DNA from: Candidatus Pelagibacter sp.
GTDB taxonomy: Bacteria; Pseudomonadota; Alphaproteobacteria; Pelagibacterales; Pelagibacteraceae
Reading direction: 5' to 3'
Assembly: GCA_029941985.1 (NCBI GenBank)
Contig: JAPYTV010000011.1
Location: 3,555-21,061 of the forward strand
Length of the DNA: 17,507 bases
Shown: positions 16,318 through 17,507 of the stretch, piece by piece
Numbering within the stretch: position 1 is the stretch's first letter
Layout: every line of letters starts with the position of its first letter
Made by a program: the position numbers and the translations under genes
The notes under the pieces: generated by a model
Databases searched by the model: none
What the model was told of the DNA's origin: nothing
What the model saw: the letters and a program-made list of their open reading frames with translations, nothing else

Positions 16318-17402
16318 TATCTTAATTTTAATGTTGCTAAACCTATCATTGCTAGAATTATAGAAATAATCCAAAATCTAATAACTATAGTAGATTCTGC
16401 CCAGCCTTTTTTTTCAAAATGATGATGTATTGGTGCCATCATAAAAACTCTTTTTCCTGTTAGTTTATATGAAACAACTTGAACAATTACAGAAATCGCT
16501 TCAAGCACAAACAGTCCTCCAGTAATAGCTAAAACTATTTCATGCTTCGTAATTATTCCAACAGCCCCTAGTGAACCACCAAGTGCTAAGGATCCTGTGT
16601 CTCCCATAAAAATTTTTGCTGGTGGTGCATTAAACCATAAAAAACCAAGGCAGGCTCCTATGATGGATCCACAAAATACTGAAGCTTCACCAACACCTTG
16701 AATGTAAGGTATCTGTAAATAATCTGAAAAAACTATATTGCCAGTAACATAACTAATAAACGCAAAACATCCTGCTACCATTATAACTGGAACAGTCGCC
16801 AATCCATCTAGTCCGTCTGTTAAATTTACAGCATTTGATGATCCCACAATTATAAACACTGAAAATGGTATAAAAAACCAACCAAGATTTATTATCAAAT
16901 TTTTAAAAAAAGGAAAATATAAATTTGTTAAATCAGCATGATCAGAAAAATGACTCAATAGGATTATACCTACTATTGCTATTAAAATTTGTGAGATAAT
17001 TTTAAATCTAAATGAAATACCTGAAGAATTTTGATGTTTAATCTTTTTATAATCATCGTACGCTCCTAAAAAACCAAAAGAAGTCACAATAAAAATTAGA
17101 AACCAAATATAACTACTAGATAAATCTCCCCATAACAAAATACCTGAAAATAACCCTATAAGAATTAGTAATCCACCCATAGTGGGAGTGCCTATTTTTT
17201 TTATGATATGATCAGTCGGTCCATCATCTCTTATCGGATTTAAAATCTGTTTAGCTGAAAAAAAATTTATGAACGGGGTACCTATTAACAATACTATCAT
17301 CATAGAAGTAAACATTGCCAATCCAGTTCTAAAAGTAAGATACTTAAAGACATTTAGAAATGTATGTTGGTCTACAAATTCTAGAATTAGATTATAAAGC
17401 AT
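16317..17402 (-). CDS. mraY: Phospho-MurNAc-pentapeptide translocase MraY
   Basis: Polytopic inner-membrane enzyme that transfers phospho-MurNAc-pentapeptide to undecaprenyl phosphate to give lipid I. It has 361 residues, one more than E. coli MraY. The Mg-binding and catalytic motifs are intact: GAYDDYKK (113-120), NAVNLTDGLDG (190-200), FMGDTGSLALGG (265-276) and APIHHHFEKKGW (323-334). DDGPTDHIIKKIGTPTMGG (59-77) and about ten membrane segments complete the family pattern. The ATG overlaps the murF stop by 11 bases and has a clear GGAG six bases upstream. The stop overlaps murD by one base. Confidence 0.98.
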   Translation of the reverse strand: MLYNLILEFVDQHTFLNVFKYLTFRTGLAMFTSMMIVLLIGTPFINFFSAKQILNPIRDDGPTDHIIKKIGTPTMGGLLILIGLFSGILLWGDLSSSYIWFLIFIVTSFGFLGAYDDYKKIKHQNSSGISFRFKIISQILIAIVGIILLSHFSDHADLTNLYFPFFKNLIINLGWFFIPFSVFIIVGSSNAVNLTDGLDGLATVPVIMVAGCFAFISYVTGNIVFSDYLQIPYIQGVGEASVFCGSIIGACLGFLWFNAPPAKIFMGDTGSLALGGSLGAVGIITKHEIVLAITGGLFVLEAISVIVQVVSYKLTGKRVFMMAPIHHHFEKKGWAESTIVIRFWIISIILAMIGLATLKLR

Positions 17403-17507
17403 TAATTTCTCCAGTCTTTAAAGAGTTAGTTAATTTGTAAAGTCCTGTAGAATTTGAACCTTTAATCATTAGATAATCATTATTATTTATATTGTTTTTT
17501 ATCAAAT
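17392..17507 (-). CDS. murF: MurF C-terminus (UDP-MurNAc-tripeptide--D-Ala-D-Ala ligase), partial
   Basis: An open minus-strand frame enters from the right edge and ends at TAA (17394-17392), giving 38 codons. The segment DYLMIKGSNSTGL fits the end of the MurF C-terminal domain, where family members have a similar V-K-G-S-R/N motif. The rest of the gene lies outside the window. MurF adds the D-Ala-D-Ala made by Ddl, and murF directly before mraY is the standard dcw order. It overlaps the mraY start by 11 bases. Confidence 0.82.
   Translation of the reverse strand, partial: LIKNNINNNDYLMIKGSNSTGLYKLTNSLKTGEINAL
17409..17412 (-). promoter_or_regulatory. Ribosome-binding site of mraY
   Basis: GGAG on the minus strand, six bases before the mraY ATG, within the end of murF. 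It is the clearest Shine-Dalgarno sequence in the window. Most other starts here have only A-rich leaders and probably rely on overlap-driven reinitiation. Confidence 0.6.

Noticed and set aside
3941..17507. Possible frameshifts or pseudogenes among the lysine- and asparagine-rich coding regions with long A/T runs
   Set aside because: Each protein keeps its catalytic motifs in one frame and has normal family length, so I see no broken gene.
1..17507. tRNA, rRNA, CRISPR arrays, insertion sequences, prophage or defence genes
   Set aside because: None is visible. Beyond the left 206 bases no gap is longer than 65 bases, so there is little room for them.

Overview
This window is a compact, very AT-rich stretch of an alphaproteobacterial genome. 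It carries the 3' half of the division and cell wall (dcw) cluster plus two genes on the opposite strand. Three things point to Alphaproteobacteria: murB sits between murC and ddl, bamD and ligA follow lpxC, and the proteins carry alphaproteobacterial-type motifs. The extreme A/T bias, the gene overlaps and the near absence of intergenic DNA suggest a streamlined marine lineage of the SAR11/Pelagibacterales type. That assignment is an inference; another AT-rich alphaproteobacterium is possible.

Layout. Positions 1-206 are non-coding. They hold two 55-bp identical repeat copies 78 bp apart, an AT-only hairpin with a T tract, and a candidate promoter. Two plus-strand genes follow, overlapping by ATGA: a UvrD/PcrA-type helicase (213-2249) and a long-form aminopeptidase P (2246-3958). 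The aminopeptidase ends inside the 3' end of ligA on the other strand (18-bp convergent overlap). From there to the right edge every gene is on the minus strand. In transcription order these are murF (only its C-terminus is present), mraY, murD, ftsW, murG, murC, murB, ddl, ftsQ, ftsA, lpxC, bamD and ligA. Most junctions are overlaps or gaps of 1-2 bases. Only two gaps exceed 40 bases: 65 bp before lpxC and 43 bp before bamD.

How the genes work together. MurC, MurD and MurF build the UDP-MurNAc-pentapeptide, MurB makes UDP-MurNAc, and Ddl supplies D-Ala-D-Ala. MraY and MurG make lipid I and lipid II, and FtsW polymerises lipid II at the septum. FtsQ and FtsA are divisome parts. LpxC commits to lipid A synthesis and BamD helps assemble outer-membrane proteins. 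LigA and UvrD act in DNA replication and repair.

The window is mostly ordinary housekeeping sequence and I see no new defence, mobile or biosynthetic system. The points worth a second look are the absence of ftsZ between ftsA and lpxC together with a divergent FtsA nucleotide pocket, the absence of recN between bamD and ligA, a near-palindrome over a possible lpxC promoter, and the tandem repeat at the left edge. For murB, murD, ftsW and ligA I prefer starts downstream of the longest open frame.
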